From contig CADCJO010000006.1 in the NCBI GenBank assembly GCA_902801765.1, positions 58,058-122,057 of the forward strand: a stretch of 64,000 nt of DNA. The letters are read 5' to 3'. Within the stretch, counting starts at the first letter, position 1. Each line of letters opens with the position of its first letter. Shown piece after piece: positions 41,109 to 48,429 of the stretch. A model generated the notes under the pieces. That model searched no databases, was not told where the DNA came from, and saw only the letters and a program-made list of their open reading frames with translations. The position numbers and the translations under genes were made by a program. This DNA comes from an uncultured Eubacteriales bacterium. Its GTDB lineage: Bacteria > Bacillota > Clostridia > Christensenellales > Aristaeellaceae.

Positions 41109-42626
41109 TTATATGATGCTTTCGCCGCGAATGGTCTTGGAAATGCCGTTCGCCGCGAAGAGCAGCGTAATGCCGATGAGGGACTTGGAAATGCCCACCA
41201 CGGTACTGAGGGAAATCCGGTTCTGGCCGATACCGATGTTGTATACGTACAGGTCCAGGACCTCGATCACGTCCTTGTTCATGGCGTTGGAGAACACCAG
41301 GTATTGCTCCATGCCATTGCTCAGGATGCCCGCGATGCTCATGAGCAGCATGACCATGTAGGTGGGCGTCAGGCCGGGAATGGTGATGTGCCAGATGCAG
41401 CGGAAGCGGTTCGCGCCGTCCACCTTCGCGGCTTCATACAATTGCTGGTCGATGCCCGCGATGCCCGCAATGTACACGATGGCGCTCCAGCCCACGCCCT
41501 TCCAGGTGCCCCACAGCAGCATTTTCAGCCACGTGTGGTCGGCGACCTGGAGGTAGTTGGTGTTTGCTCCGGACACGTGCATCACGTTGGTCAGAAAGCT
41601 GTTGATAAAGCCGTCGGTGGAGAAAATGCAGATGGCGATGGCATACACCAGCACCCAGGAAATGAAGTTGGGAATGGTGGTGAAGGTCTGCACGAAGCGC
41701 TGGAACTTGGTGGAGCGCACCTCGGCCAGCAGCACGGCAAACGCGATGGGCAGCCAGGAGGTGGCGATGCCCAGGCCGCTCATCACCAGCGTGTTACGCA
41801 GTACGCGGATCAGATCCTTCGTGGTTGCGGGGTCGGAGAACAGGAAGCTGAACCACTTGAAGCCCACGTAGTTGTCCGGGCCGATGCTTCCGCCGGGCGT
41901 GTAGTCAAAGAACGCGAAGCGCCAGCCCCAGATGGGCAGGTAGGCAAAGATCAGCGTCAGCAGGATCACCGGCAGCATCATCAGAAACAGCCGGTATTTT
42001 TCGTCCATTTCCATCTTCACGGCGGGGTCGGTTTCCTTCTCCGTGGTCAGAAACGCGATCAGCGCCGTAAGGAAAAGAAGCCCCGCAAACGCGCAGAACA
42101 CCCAGAACCCGCTGGGAATCATCATGTTGATTTTATCCAGCTTGTCCACTTCTTCGCCGTGGGCTATCATTTTGTTATAGGAAAGCCGGATCAGCACCAG
42201 GCCCGCCGCCATCACCGGCGCGCCGATGAGCGGAAACGTAAAGCCGCGCCGCCGCATTTTGCGGTTGCCCAGGCTCATGCAGCCGCCCACGCCGCAGAGG
42301 ATCACGCCCAGCATCACCACGACGCAGGCGATCATGAGCAGCGTAATGTCCGCGTCCTGAATCCACTGGGAACGCAGGATGCGGCCCATGCTGTTGGTGA
42401 TGGTGCCATAGCTGACGCCGTTGGTGAACAGACTGGCCGACGCGTTGATTTTTTCGCTGATGCGGCCCGGATTGGCGGGCGGGAAAAACATGGCGATCCC
42501 GGCCAGCAGCGCCGCGATGCGGAATACCCACAGCGGCAGCCGGCGGCTCAGGGGCATGTCCTCCCCCTGAAGCGCGCGTTGAGGGGCAGACACCATGCGT
42601 TCATCACTTCCTCTTTCGGTTTTCAT
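41109..42626 (-). CDS. Sugar ABC transporter permease with extra N-terminal membrane domain
   Basis: At 505 residues this permease is about 190 longer than usual. The C-terminal 300 residues are a normal LplB-type domain (FLMMLPVILLTLIFAYLPIW; EAAKVDGANRFRCIWHITIP). The extra part holds about four membrane helices: LPLWVFRIAALLAGIAMFF (near 30-50), ITLLMIACVVVMLGVILCGV (near 98-120), FPLIGAPVMAAGLVLI (near 135-150) and WVFCAFAGLLFLTALIAFL (near 180-200). Related proteins with this layout occur in some Clostridia. Start uncertain: ATG 42626 has no clear ribosome site and ATG 42596 has GAGGA 12 bases away. First permease gene of the locus. Confidence 0.88.
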   Translation of the reverse strand: MKTERGSDERMVSAPQRALQGEDMPLSRRLPLWVFRIAALLAGIAMFFPPANPGRISEKINASASLFTNGVSYGTITNSMGRILRSQWIQDADITLLMIACVVVMLGVILCGVGGCMSLGNRKMRRRGFTFPLIGAPVMAAGLVLIRLSYNKMIAHGEEVDKLDKINMMIPSGFWVFCAFAGLLFLTALIAFLTTEKETDPAVKMEMDEKYRLFLMMLPVILLTLIFAYLPIWGWRFAFFDYTPGGSIGPDNYVGFKWFSFLFSDPATTKDLIRVLRNTLVMSGLGIATSWLPIAFAVLLAEVRSTKFQRFVQTFTTIPNFISWVLVYAIAICIFSTDGFINSFLTNVMHVSGANTNYLQVADHTWLKMLLWGTWKGVGWSAIVYIAGIAGIDQQLYEAAKVDGANRFRCIWHITIPGLTPTYMVMLLMSIAGILSNGMEQYLVFSNAMNKDVIEVLDLYVYNIGIGQNRISLSTVVGISKSLIGITLLFAANGISKTIRGESII

Positions 42627-42663
42627 TTACACATAAAGGGCACTTTAAGTCTTTAATGGAAAC

Positions 42664-43092
42664 GCTGGGGCTGTTCGCCCCAGACCCCAACCAGGGTCCT
42701 GAGTATCCGCAGCCTCAATCGTCGCAACTCGCCTTCATGGCGAGATTGCTCGTTTCGGCTTAACTTTGTTGTGATAAACAACCAAGTTCCGCCTGCCGCG
42801 CTGGGATTACGGAAGGTTTGAGGACTTCTGGCCCAAGAAAGCCGGGAAAATCCCAGGGGAAAAGTTCACTTTTCCCTGGGGATTGTTCCCAGGCTTTCCC
42901 CGGATGCAAAGCATCCGGGCTGGCGGCTTCGCCGCCGGGCCAGAAGCACAACGGCACGAAGCCAGACTTCCGCGTCTCTCCCAGCATCAGCGGGAACCAT
43001 GCTGATTTTCCACCTCAAGCAATATCCGCTATTGGAGTCCAGAGGTCGAAGACCTTTGGTGCAGGTGCACGAGGGCCGCACAGGCCCTCGCC
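42664..43092 (-). repeat. Family A structured element, copy 3 (with insertion)
   Basis: About 429 bp between the repeat-domain gene and the permease genes. It has GCTGGGGC/GCCCCAG, then a ~70-base stretch (CCGCAGCCTCAATCG... AATTGCTCGTTTCGGCTT-like) in place of part of the second stem, then the conserved body. The AGGAGAT/ATCTCCT stem of other copies is AGAGGTC/GACCTTT here, still paired. It ends in CGAGGGCC/GGCCCTCG. Confidence 0.83.
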
Positions 43093-43132
43093 CCCGTTGT
43101 AATATAAAGTTCCCTTCAATTACGATATGCGA

Positions 43133-45118
43133 TTACCAGCCGCTGACGGTAAAGGTGATGGCCACGGTTTCATTCGCACCGGGAATGGTCCAGGTGATGG
43201 CGGGAGCGGCGGCCTGGTTGTAGGTGTCGATGATCTTGATGGCGACGTTTTCGCCGGAGGTATCAACCTCGGTGTATTCCTGGGTCGCGCCGGAGCCGAA
43301 CTTCACCTTGACATTGTCGATGGTCAGGAAGCCGTCGTTGACCAGCTTGCTGGGGATGTTGGTGGAAACGAAGAGCATGTTGTAATCGGCGGTGGCGCCC
43401 ATGCCCATGTCGCCGGTGGTGAAGGACACGGTGTATTCGCCGTCGCCCTTGATTTCAGCGTCCACGAAGGCGCCGCCGTAGTCCACCGCGTTGTTGTCGG
43501 CGTCCCAGCCGGTCAGACGGTTGAAGAATTCAGGATTCGCAAGGCCGTAGCTGGCTTCGTCCCAGCTGTTGCGGAACACGTAGGTGTCCTTGCCCTGCAC
43601 GCCGATGTAGGCGTTGAAGCCGTTCTGCTTGAGGGCGTCCGCTTCTTCCTGGGTCAGGGGGGCTTCCTCGTCCTTGGCGATGGGCTTGCCGTAGATGAAG
43701 TTGAAGGTCACTTCGATGGACTTGAAGGCGGCGAAGGCTTCCTTGTCCACGATGACGGGGGCAGCGCCTTCCAGGCTGCCGTCGGCGCGGCGGGCGTCGG
43801 CGGGCAGCTCACTGACCCATTCGTTGTAGATGTTTTCGCGGGTTTCAATGCCGTTGTCGGAAGAGGTATAGCCCTTGCCGATGGTGATGGGTTCGCCGTT
43901 GACCTTGATTTCGGTCACGTCGATGAAATAGCCGTTGAAGGTCTTTTCGCCGTTCACGATGCCCACGGCGGCGAAAGCCAGGCCCTGAGCTTCCTCGTCC
44001 AGCTCGATGCCAACGGTGTAGGTGCCGGGACCGGCGATTTCAGCGGTGGTCACCTTGCCGGGATATTCGTTGCCGTCATACCAGAACTGGTTGGCCCACG
44101 CGCCGTCCGCGTACATGAGGTAAGCCACGTCGGTCACGGGCAGGAGGGAGAAGTCGATTTCAAAGCTCTTGACCGCGGCGAACAATTCCTTGTCCACGAT
44201 AACGGGCTTCACGTCGTCCACCTTGCCATCGAAAGAGCGGGCGTCGGCAGGCACTTCGCTGACCCATTCGTTGTACACGTTCATGCGGGTTTCCACGCCG
44301 TTGTCGGAAGAAGTATAGCCCTTTTCAAAGGCGATTTCCTCGCCGTTCACGCGCATGGCGTTGATGCGTATGTAAGCGCCGGGATAGGTCTTTTCGCCGT
44401 TCACGATGCCCACGGCGGCGAAGGCCAGGCCCTGGGCTTCCTCGTTGAATTCCAGGCCCACGGTGTAATCGCCGAAGCCGTTGATCTGGGCGGTCTTGGC
44501 GGTCACGGGGTATTCGTTGCCGTCATACCAGAACTGGTTGGCCCAAGCGCCGTCCGCGTACATGATGTAAGCGGTGTCCACGCCAAACTGATGCAGGACG
44601 AAGTCGATTTCGATGGTCTTGACCGCGGCGAACAGCTCCTTGTCCACGATGACGGGCTTGACGTCGTCAGTCTTTCCGTCGAAGGAACGGGCGTCCTTGG
44701 GCACTTCGGAAACCCATTCGTTGTAAATGTTCATGCGGGTTTCCACGCCGTCGTCGGAGGAGGTGTAGCCCTTTTCAAAGGCGATTTCCTCGCCGTTCAC
44801 GCGGATGGCCTTCAGCTCGATGGTGTAGCCGGGCAGCAGGGTTTCGCCGTTCTTGATGCCGAGGGCGGCGAAGGCCAGGCCCTGGGCTTCCTCGTTGAAT
44901 TCCAGGCCCACGGTATATTCGCCCGCGCCGTTGATTTCGGCGGTGGCGGCTTTCACGGGATACTCGTTTCCATCGTACCAGAACTGGTTGGCCCACGCGC
45001 CGTCGGCGTACATGATGTAGGCCACGGGCGCGGCGGTTTCCTCCGCCATGGCGGGCACGATGGCCAGCGCGCTCATCATCAGCGCCAGGCACAGGATGAC
45101 ACTCAGAGTCTTTTTCAT
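43133..45118 (-). CDS. Secreted protein of four tandem ~150-residue binding-like domains
   Basis: This 661-residue protein has a signal peptide (MKKTLSVILCLALMMSALAI then VPAMAE). Three near-identical domains begin at residues 33, 183 and 332 (AYIMYADGAWANQFWYDG), each with GEYTVGLEFNEEAQGLAF, GYTSSDDGVETR, NIYNEWVSE and PVIVDKELFAAVK. A fourth, diverged copy spans 502-661 (AYIGVQGKDTYVFRNSW; GDGEYTVSFTTG; IDTYNQ; VAITFTVSGW). No enzyme motif is present. The GH5 enzyme at 35737 ends in the same domain, so a glycan-binding role is inferred. It has AGGAGG seven bases before ATG 45118. I did not recognise a named family for the domain. Confidence 0.9.
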   Translation of the reverse strand: MKKTLSVILCLALMMSALAIVPAMAEETAAPVAYIMYADGAWANQFWYDGNEYPVKAATAEINGAGEYTVGLEFNEEAQGLAFAALGIKNGETLLPGYTIELKAIRVNGEEIAFEKGYTSSDDGVETRMNIYNEWVSEVPKDARSFDGKTDDVKPVIVDKELFAAVKTIEIDFVLHQFGVDTAYIMYADGAWANQFWYDGNEYPVTAKTAQINGFGDYTVGLEFNEEAQGLAFAAVGIVNGEKTYPGAYIRINAMRVNGEEIAFEKGYTSSDNGVETRMNVYNEWVSEVPADARSFDGKVDDVKPVIVDKELFAAVKSFEIDFSLLPVTDVAYLMYADGAWANQFWYDGNEYPGKVTTAEIAGPGTYTVGIELDEEAQGLAFAAVGIVNGEKTFNGYFIDVTEIKVNGEPITIGKGYTSSDNGIETRENIYNEWVSELPADARRADGSLEGAAPVIVDKEAFAAFKSIEVTFNFIYGKPIAKDEEAPLTQEEADALKQNGFNAYIGVQGKDTYVFRNSWDEASYGLANPEFFNRLTGWDADNNAVDYGGAFVDAEIKGDGEYTVSFTTGDMGMGATADYNMLFVSTNIPSKLVNDGFLTIDNVKVKFGSGATQEYTEVDTSGENVAIKIIDTYNQAAAPAITWTIPGANETVAITFTVSGW

Positions 45119-45238
45119 GATGCTTCCTCCTTTAAAATTGTGTGCTTTGTATATCGCTTCCGCCATTTGGCGGGTTAGCTTCTCAGATCCTTGCGGTTCA
45201 TATCCTTTTCAAGGGCTTTTTTAAAACACCAAGAGACA

Positions 45239-45600
45239 CGCTGGGACTATTCGCCCCAGACCCCAACCAGGGTCCTGAGGACCCTGGACCCACAACTGGC
45301 GAAATAACATCGTTGGAATAGGCTAACAAACTCCGCCTGCCGCGCTGGGGTTACGAAAAGTTTGAGGGCTTCTGGCCCAAGAAAGCCTGGGAAAATCCGA
45401 GGGGAAAAGTAAACTTTTCCCTGCGGATTATTCCCTGGCTTTCCCCGGATGCAGCACAACGGCACGAAGCCAAGCTTCCATGTTCCTCCATGCAACAGCG
45501 GGAACCAATCCGATCTACCCAACCAAGCTACTTCCGCTACTGAGGTCCAGGAGATGAAATCTCCTGGTGCAGGTGCACGAGGGCCGCACAGGCCCTCGCC
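45239..45600 (-). repeat. Family A structured element, copy 4
   Basis: About 362 bp between the LacI gene (stop 23 bases away) and the repeat-domain gene. It has CTGGGACT..CCCCAG, CCAGGGTCC/GGACCCTGG, the common GCGCTGGGGTTACG, a AAAAGT-AACTTTT stem and the CGAGGGCC/GGCCCTCG closing stem. It lacks the GGCGGC/GCCGCC hairpin of copies 2 and 3. Confidence 0.85.
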
Positions 45601-45622
45601 CCGTTGTAATTTAAGTACTCTT

Positions 45623-46636
45623 TCACTCAACACGGTTATGAACTGGCCCCAGCGTTTCCCCCGGCAGGAGCGCGGCGGGCATCACCGTTTGACAGGGGCG
45701 ATGCGTGTCGGGGTTTTCGATGGCGTCCAGCAGTTGAACAATGGCCTGCCTGGCAATCGCCGCGGCGTCCTGCCGCACGGTGGTCAGGCGCGGATGCATC
45801 ATCTGGCCCATACGGATGCCGTCGCAGCCCGCCAGGCTCACGTCCTGCGGTGCCCGGAGGTTCAGTTCCTCCAGGGCCGACAGCGCGCCCAGGCAGCTGA
45901 AATCGTCGGGGCACAGGATGCAGGTGGGCGGTTCGGGGGCCTCCATCAGCGCGCGCACGTCCTTCGCGCAGGCGGCGGGATCGTGGAAATGTCCCTCCCG
46001 CACGTATTCCGCCGGGACGCGCGCGCCAAGCTCCGCGCATTGCTTGTAAAAACCCGCCAGCCGTTCCCGGGTGACCACGCTGTCCTCGCCGTGGATGTAG
46101 GCGATTTTCCGGTGGCCCCGTTCCCAGGCCGCCCGCACCAGCGCTTCCATCCCGGCACGGTTGCCGTTCAGCACGCAGTCGCAGCCCTCGTATGCGTGGT
46201 CGATCACCACAGTGGGGACGCTGTCCGCCACCAGGCGCATCACATCCGCCGAATTGAAATCCGTCTGCACCACGATCACGCCGTCCAGGCTGCGCCGCCG
46301 GACGCGCTCGCAGTAGGTGCCTTCTTCGTTCTGATGGGAGGAACGGCGGATGAAGGTCAGGTCGTAGCCCTGGGCCTCCGCGCCGAAGCGCAGTTCGTTG
46401 AGCAGCAGGCTGAAATACTCGTGATCCATCCTGTCCTCATACAGGATGCCGATATTGAAGGACCGGCTGGTTTTCAGCGTGCGGGCGGCGGCGTTGGGCA
46501 CATAGCCCATTTCCTTGGCTTTCTGGCGGATGTAGGCCGTATTCTTTTTGTCCGGGTTCGTGCGCCCGTTGAGCGCGCGGGAAACCGTGGCGGTGGAAAC
46601 GCCGCAGGTCAGGGCGATATCCTTTAGCTTGACCAT
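45623..46636 (-). CDS. LacI-family transcriptional regulator
   Basis: This 337-residue repressor begins with a LacI helix-turn-helix (KDIALTCGVSTATVSRALNG) and hinge helix (about 50-58), followed by a periplasmic-binding-like sugar domain with the C-terminal LTTVRQDAAAIARQAIVQLL. It sits at the head of the minus-strand polysaccharide locus and just downstream of a candidate LacI operator covering its own start site. Probably represses the GH5 transport and binding genes until oligosaccharide arrives. The inducer is not known. Confidence 0.92.
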   Translation of the reverse strand: MVKLKDIALTCGVSTATVSRALNGRTNPDKKNTAYIRQKAKEMGYVPNAAARTLKTSRSFNIGILYEDRMDHEYFSLLLNELRFGAEAQGYDLTFIRRSSHQNEEGTYCERVRRRSLDGVIVVQTDFNSADVMRLVADSVPTVVIDHAYEGCDCVLNGNRAGMEALVRAAWERGHRKIAYIHGEDSVVTRERLAGFYKQCAELGARVPAEYVREGHFHDPAACAKDVRALMEAPEPPTCILCPDDFSCLGALSALEELNLRAPQDVSLAGCDGIRMGQMMHPRLTTVRQDAAAIARQAIVQLLDAIENPDTHRPCQTVMPAALLPGETLGPVHNRVE

Positions 46637-46666
46637 GGACGTTCCCTCCCTTGCACAATAAAAGTT

Positions 46667-46680
46667 GTAATCGTTTGCAT
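46667..46680 (-). promoter_or_regulatory. LacI/cre-type operator over the LacI start site
   Basis: TGTAATCGTTTGCA fits the TGnAAnCGnTTnCA pattern of LacI-family operators and cre sites. It lies just downstream of the -10 box and overlaps the predicted transcription start, so it fits autoregulation or CcpA control. A weaker match, TGCAAACGATTTCT, is at 46816-46829. Confidence 0.65.
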
Positions 46681-46685
46681 TTATA

Positions 46686-46714
46686 ATATATCTGCTTTTT
46701 CAGTATTTGTCAAC
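46686..46714 (-). promoter_or_regulatory. Promoter of the LacI gene
   Basis: On the minus strand TTGACA (46714-46709) and TATATT (46691-46686) are 17 bases apart. Confidence 0.82.
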
Positions 46715-46864
46715 TGTTTTATGTCTTTTTTTATTGTTTTTTCGACCTGTTTTTTAATTTACATCAGAGTTATAAGGGATACACCGGTTTCTAAAGAATA
46801 CGACTCTTTGTTTTTTGCAAACGATTTCTCTGTTTTTTCAGAAAGATCGTTCATGACAGCAAAA

Positions 46865-46908
46865 CAAAAAGGAGCATGGCGTTCATGGAACAAGCGCCTG
46901 CTCCTTTT
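46865..46908 (-). terminator. Terminator after butyrate kinase
   Basis: GGAGCA-TGGCG (46871-46881) pairs with CGCC-TGCTCC (46895-46904), followed on the minus strand by TTTTTG. It lies ~90 bases past the buk stop. Confidence 0.78.
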
Positions 46909-46996
46909 GAAAAGCATTTGACCGACCTGTTTTCTTTTTTTCCATGCGGCATACCAGGGTTCCGCCGCCTTCTCTGACTGGCGATGAGGCACAGAC

Positions 46997-48109
46997 TCAG
47001 AAAGTCACGCCCTCAAAGCCTTGCCACACGTTTTTTCCGCTGTATATCATGGCTTTGGCCTGACCCCGAAGCACCTTCAGTACAGGGAACGCCATGGCTT
47101 CCTGTTCCATTTCGCCGGGATAAACGCAAATCGGGGCGATCCACCCACAGCGCTCCCGGATGCCCTCGGCAATATCGTTAAAGCGCATCAGACCGCCGGT
47201 CAAAAGAATGGCGTCCACCCGGCCGCAAAGCACGGCGCTCATCGCCCCGATATGCTTGCAGATTTGGTAAATCATGGTATTCCAAACCAAGGTCGCTTTC
47301 TTATCCCCCTGTTCCACCAGCGTATGGATCGTATCGGAATTGGAAGTGCCAAACAGGCTGACAAACCCGCCGGACCGGGAGCACATCCGCCGCACGTCGT
47401 CCATGGGATGCGTTTCCAAATAGTCCAGCAGCTGCAAAACCGGCACACTGCCGATGCGGGTAGGCGCAAACGGGCCTTCGCCGTCCGCGCCCATGGTGCC
47501 GTCGATCATGCGGCCATGGTCGTGGGCGCTGACGGTCACGCCGCCGTCAATGTGGCCCACGATGAAATTGCAGTCCTCATAGGTTCTGCCCATAGATTCT
47601 GCGTGAGCAGTGGCCACCGCCTTGGGATTGAGCACATGGGAATGTCCCGCCCGGTAGAGCCCCCGGATGCCGGTCAGCCGCGCGTAGTCGCAGTATTCAT
47701 CCACGTTGGTGGGATTCAGCGTATAAGCGGGCTTATGATAGTTCAAGGCAAATTTCCAGGCCAGCATCACACCCAGCTTCGCCGCGTGCTCACTGCCGCC
47801 CACAGCCGCTTCCGTGTCGTCGTACAGCTTTTGGTCGATGACGGTCACGCCGCTGGGCTGCGTGCACGCGCTGCCGCCGCGGCCAACGAATACATCAATT
47901 TGGGAAGGATTGATTCCCTCTTCCTTCAGCATGTCCAGGATCACCTGATACCGAAACGGCACCTGCCCATTGACATGGGAAAACTGCAGCAGCACCGGCG
48001 CGTCATGGAACTGGCTTTTTTGGAACAGCTCTTTTTCATTTTCAAACAGGCTGATTTTGGTAGAGGTTGAACCAGGATTGATGACCAGTAAATAAAAGCT
48101 TTTTTCCAT
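46997..48109 (-). CDS. buk: Butyrate kinase
   Basis: This 370-residue ASKHA-fold kinase converts butyryl phosphate and ADP to butyrate and ATP. Signatures include VINPGSTSTKISLF (about 9-22), VGRGG and LTGGLMRFNDIAEGIRE. The Asn-Pro-Gly-Ser-Thr phosphate loop and VGHIDGGVTVSAHDHGRM are conserved. Its usual partner phosphotransbutyrylase (ptb) is not next to it, so substrate could be another acyl phosphate. It lies between GH127 and the LacI gene, with 320 bp upstream and a terminator downstream. Confidence 0.9.
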   Translation of the reverse strand: MEKSFYLLVINPGSTSTKISLFENEKELFQKSQFHDAPVLLQFSHVNGQVPFRYQVILDMLKEEGINPSQIDVFVGRGGSACTQPSGVTVIDQKLYDDTEAAVGGSEHAAKLGVMLAWKFALNYHKPAYTLNPTNVDEYCDYARLTGIRGLYRAGHSHVLNPKAVATAHAESMGRTYEDCNFIVGHIDGGVTVSAHDHGRMIDGTMGADGEGPFAPTRIGSVPVLQLLDYLETHPMDDVRRMCSRSGGFVSLFGTSNSDTIHTLVEQGDKKATLVWNTMIYQICKHIGAMSAVLCGRVDAILLTGGLMRFNDIAEGIRERCGWIAPICVYPGEMEQEAMAFPVLKVLRGQAKAMIYSGKNVWQGFEGVTF

Positions 48110-48429
48110 ACTTCTTCCTGTTTCAGAAAGAACCCGGGAGATTCCTTCCTCTTCTCCTTACTCGTATTTCCTGCCCGCGGCTGAACGAGCCCCGGCGATT
48201 CCGGGCTTTGCCCGGGGAACGCTTTCCCATTATTCTCCAAAACTGCCCAATTTCCTGCTGCCGTATGTTCTTTTTTCATTCCGCGGGAAAGCGCGGCGCA
48301 GGTCAAAGGGTTTTCCGCATCTTACAAAGCACAGAAAAATCGCATGCAAAGGGATTACAGCGCTGCAATGAAACAATGCCATCCAGACAAGCATGCCGGT
48401 CGGGATGACATTGTTTGTTCCTTTACGTG
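48110..48429. other. Gap between GH127 and buk
   Basis: No gene seen in these 320 bases. Near 48373-48420 an inverted repeat (AACAATGCCATCC with GGATGACATTGTT) may end the GH127 transcript; its ends match the outer ends of the long inverted repeat at 63674. A GC-rich CCGGGCTTTGCCCGGGG hairpin lies near 48200. Confidence 0.5.

Noticed and set aside
42760-43102. Small open frames in family A copies (e.g. 42760-42987, 42818-43102, 45247-45633)
   Set aside because: They lie in hairpin-rich repeat DNA, have no ribosome sites, and their similarity across copies follows the repeat, not synonymous change.
43127-45178. Very long open frames opposite real genes (e.g. 1-1722, 33930-35729, 37878-39707, 39858-42656, 43127-45178, 55207-57885, 61267-63684)
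   Set aside because: They mirror GC-rich coding on the other strand, are rich in His, Gln, Arg, Gly and Val, lack ribosome sites and known motifs, and cross gene boundaries or repeats.
48373-48420. Possible IS end or terminator
   Set aside because: Too short for an IS; it is kept only as a likely terminator or repeat relic.
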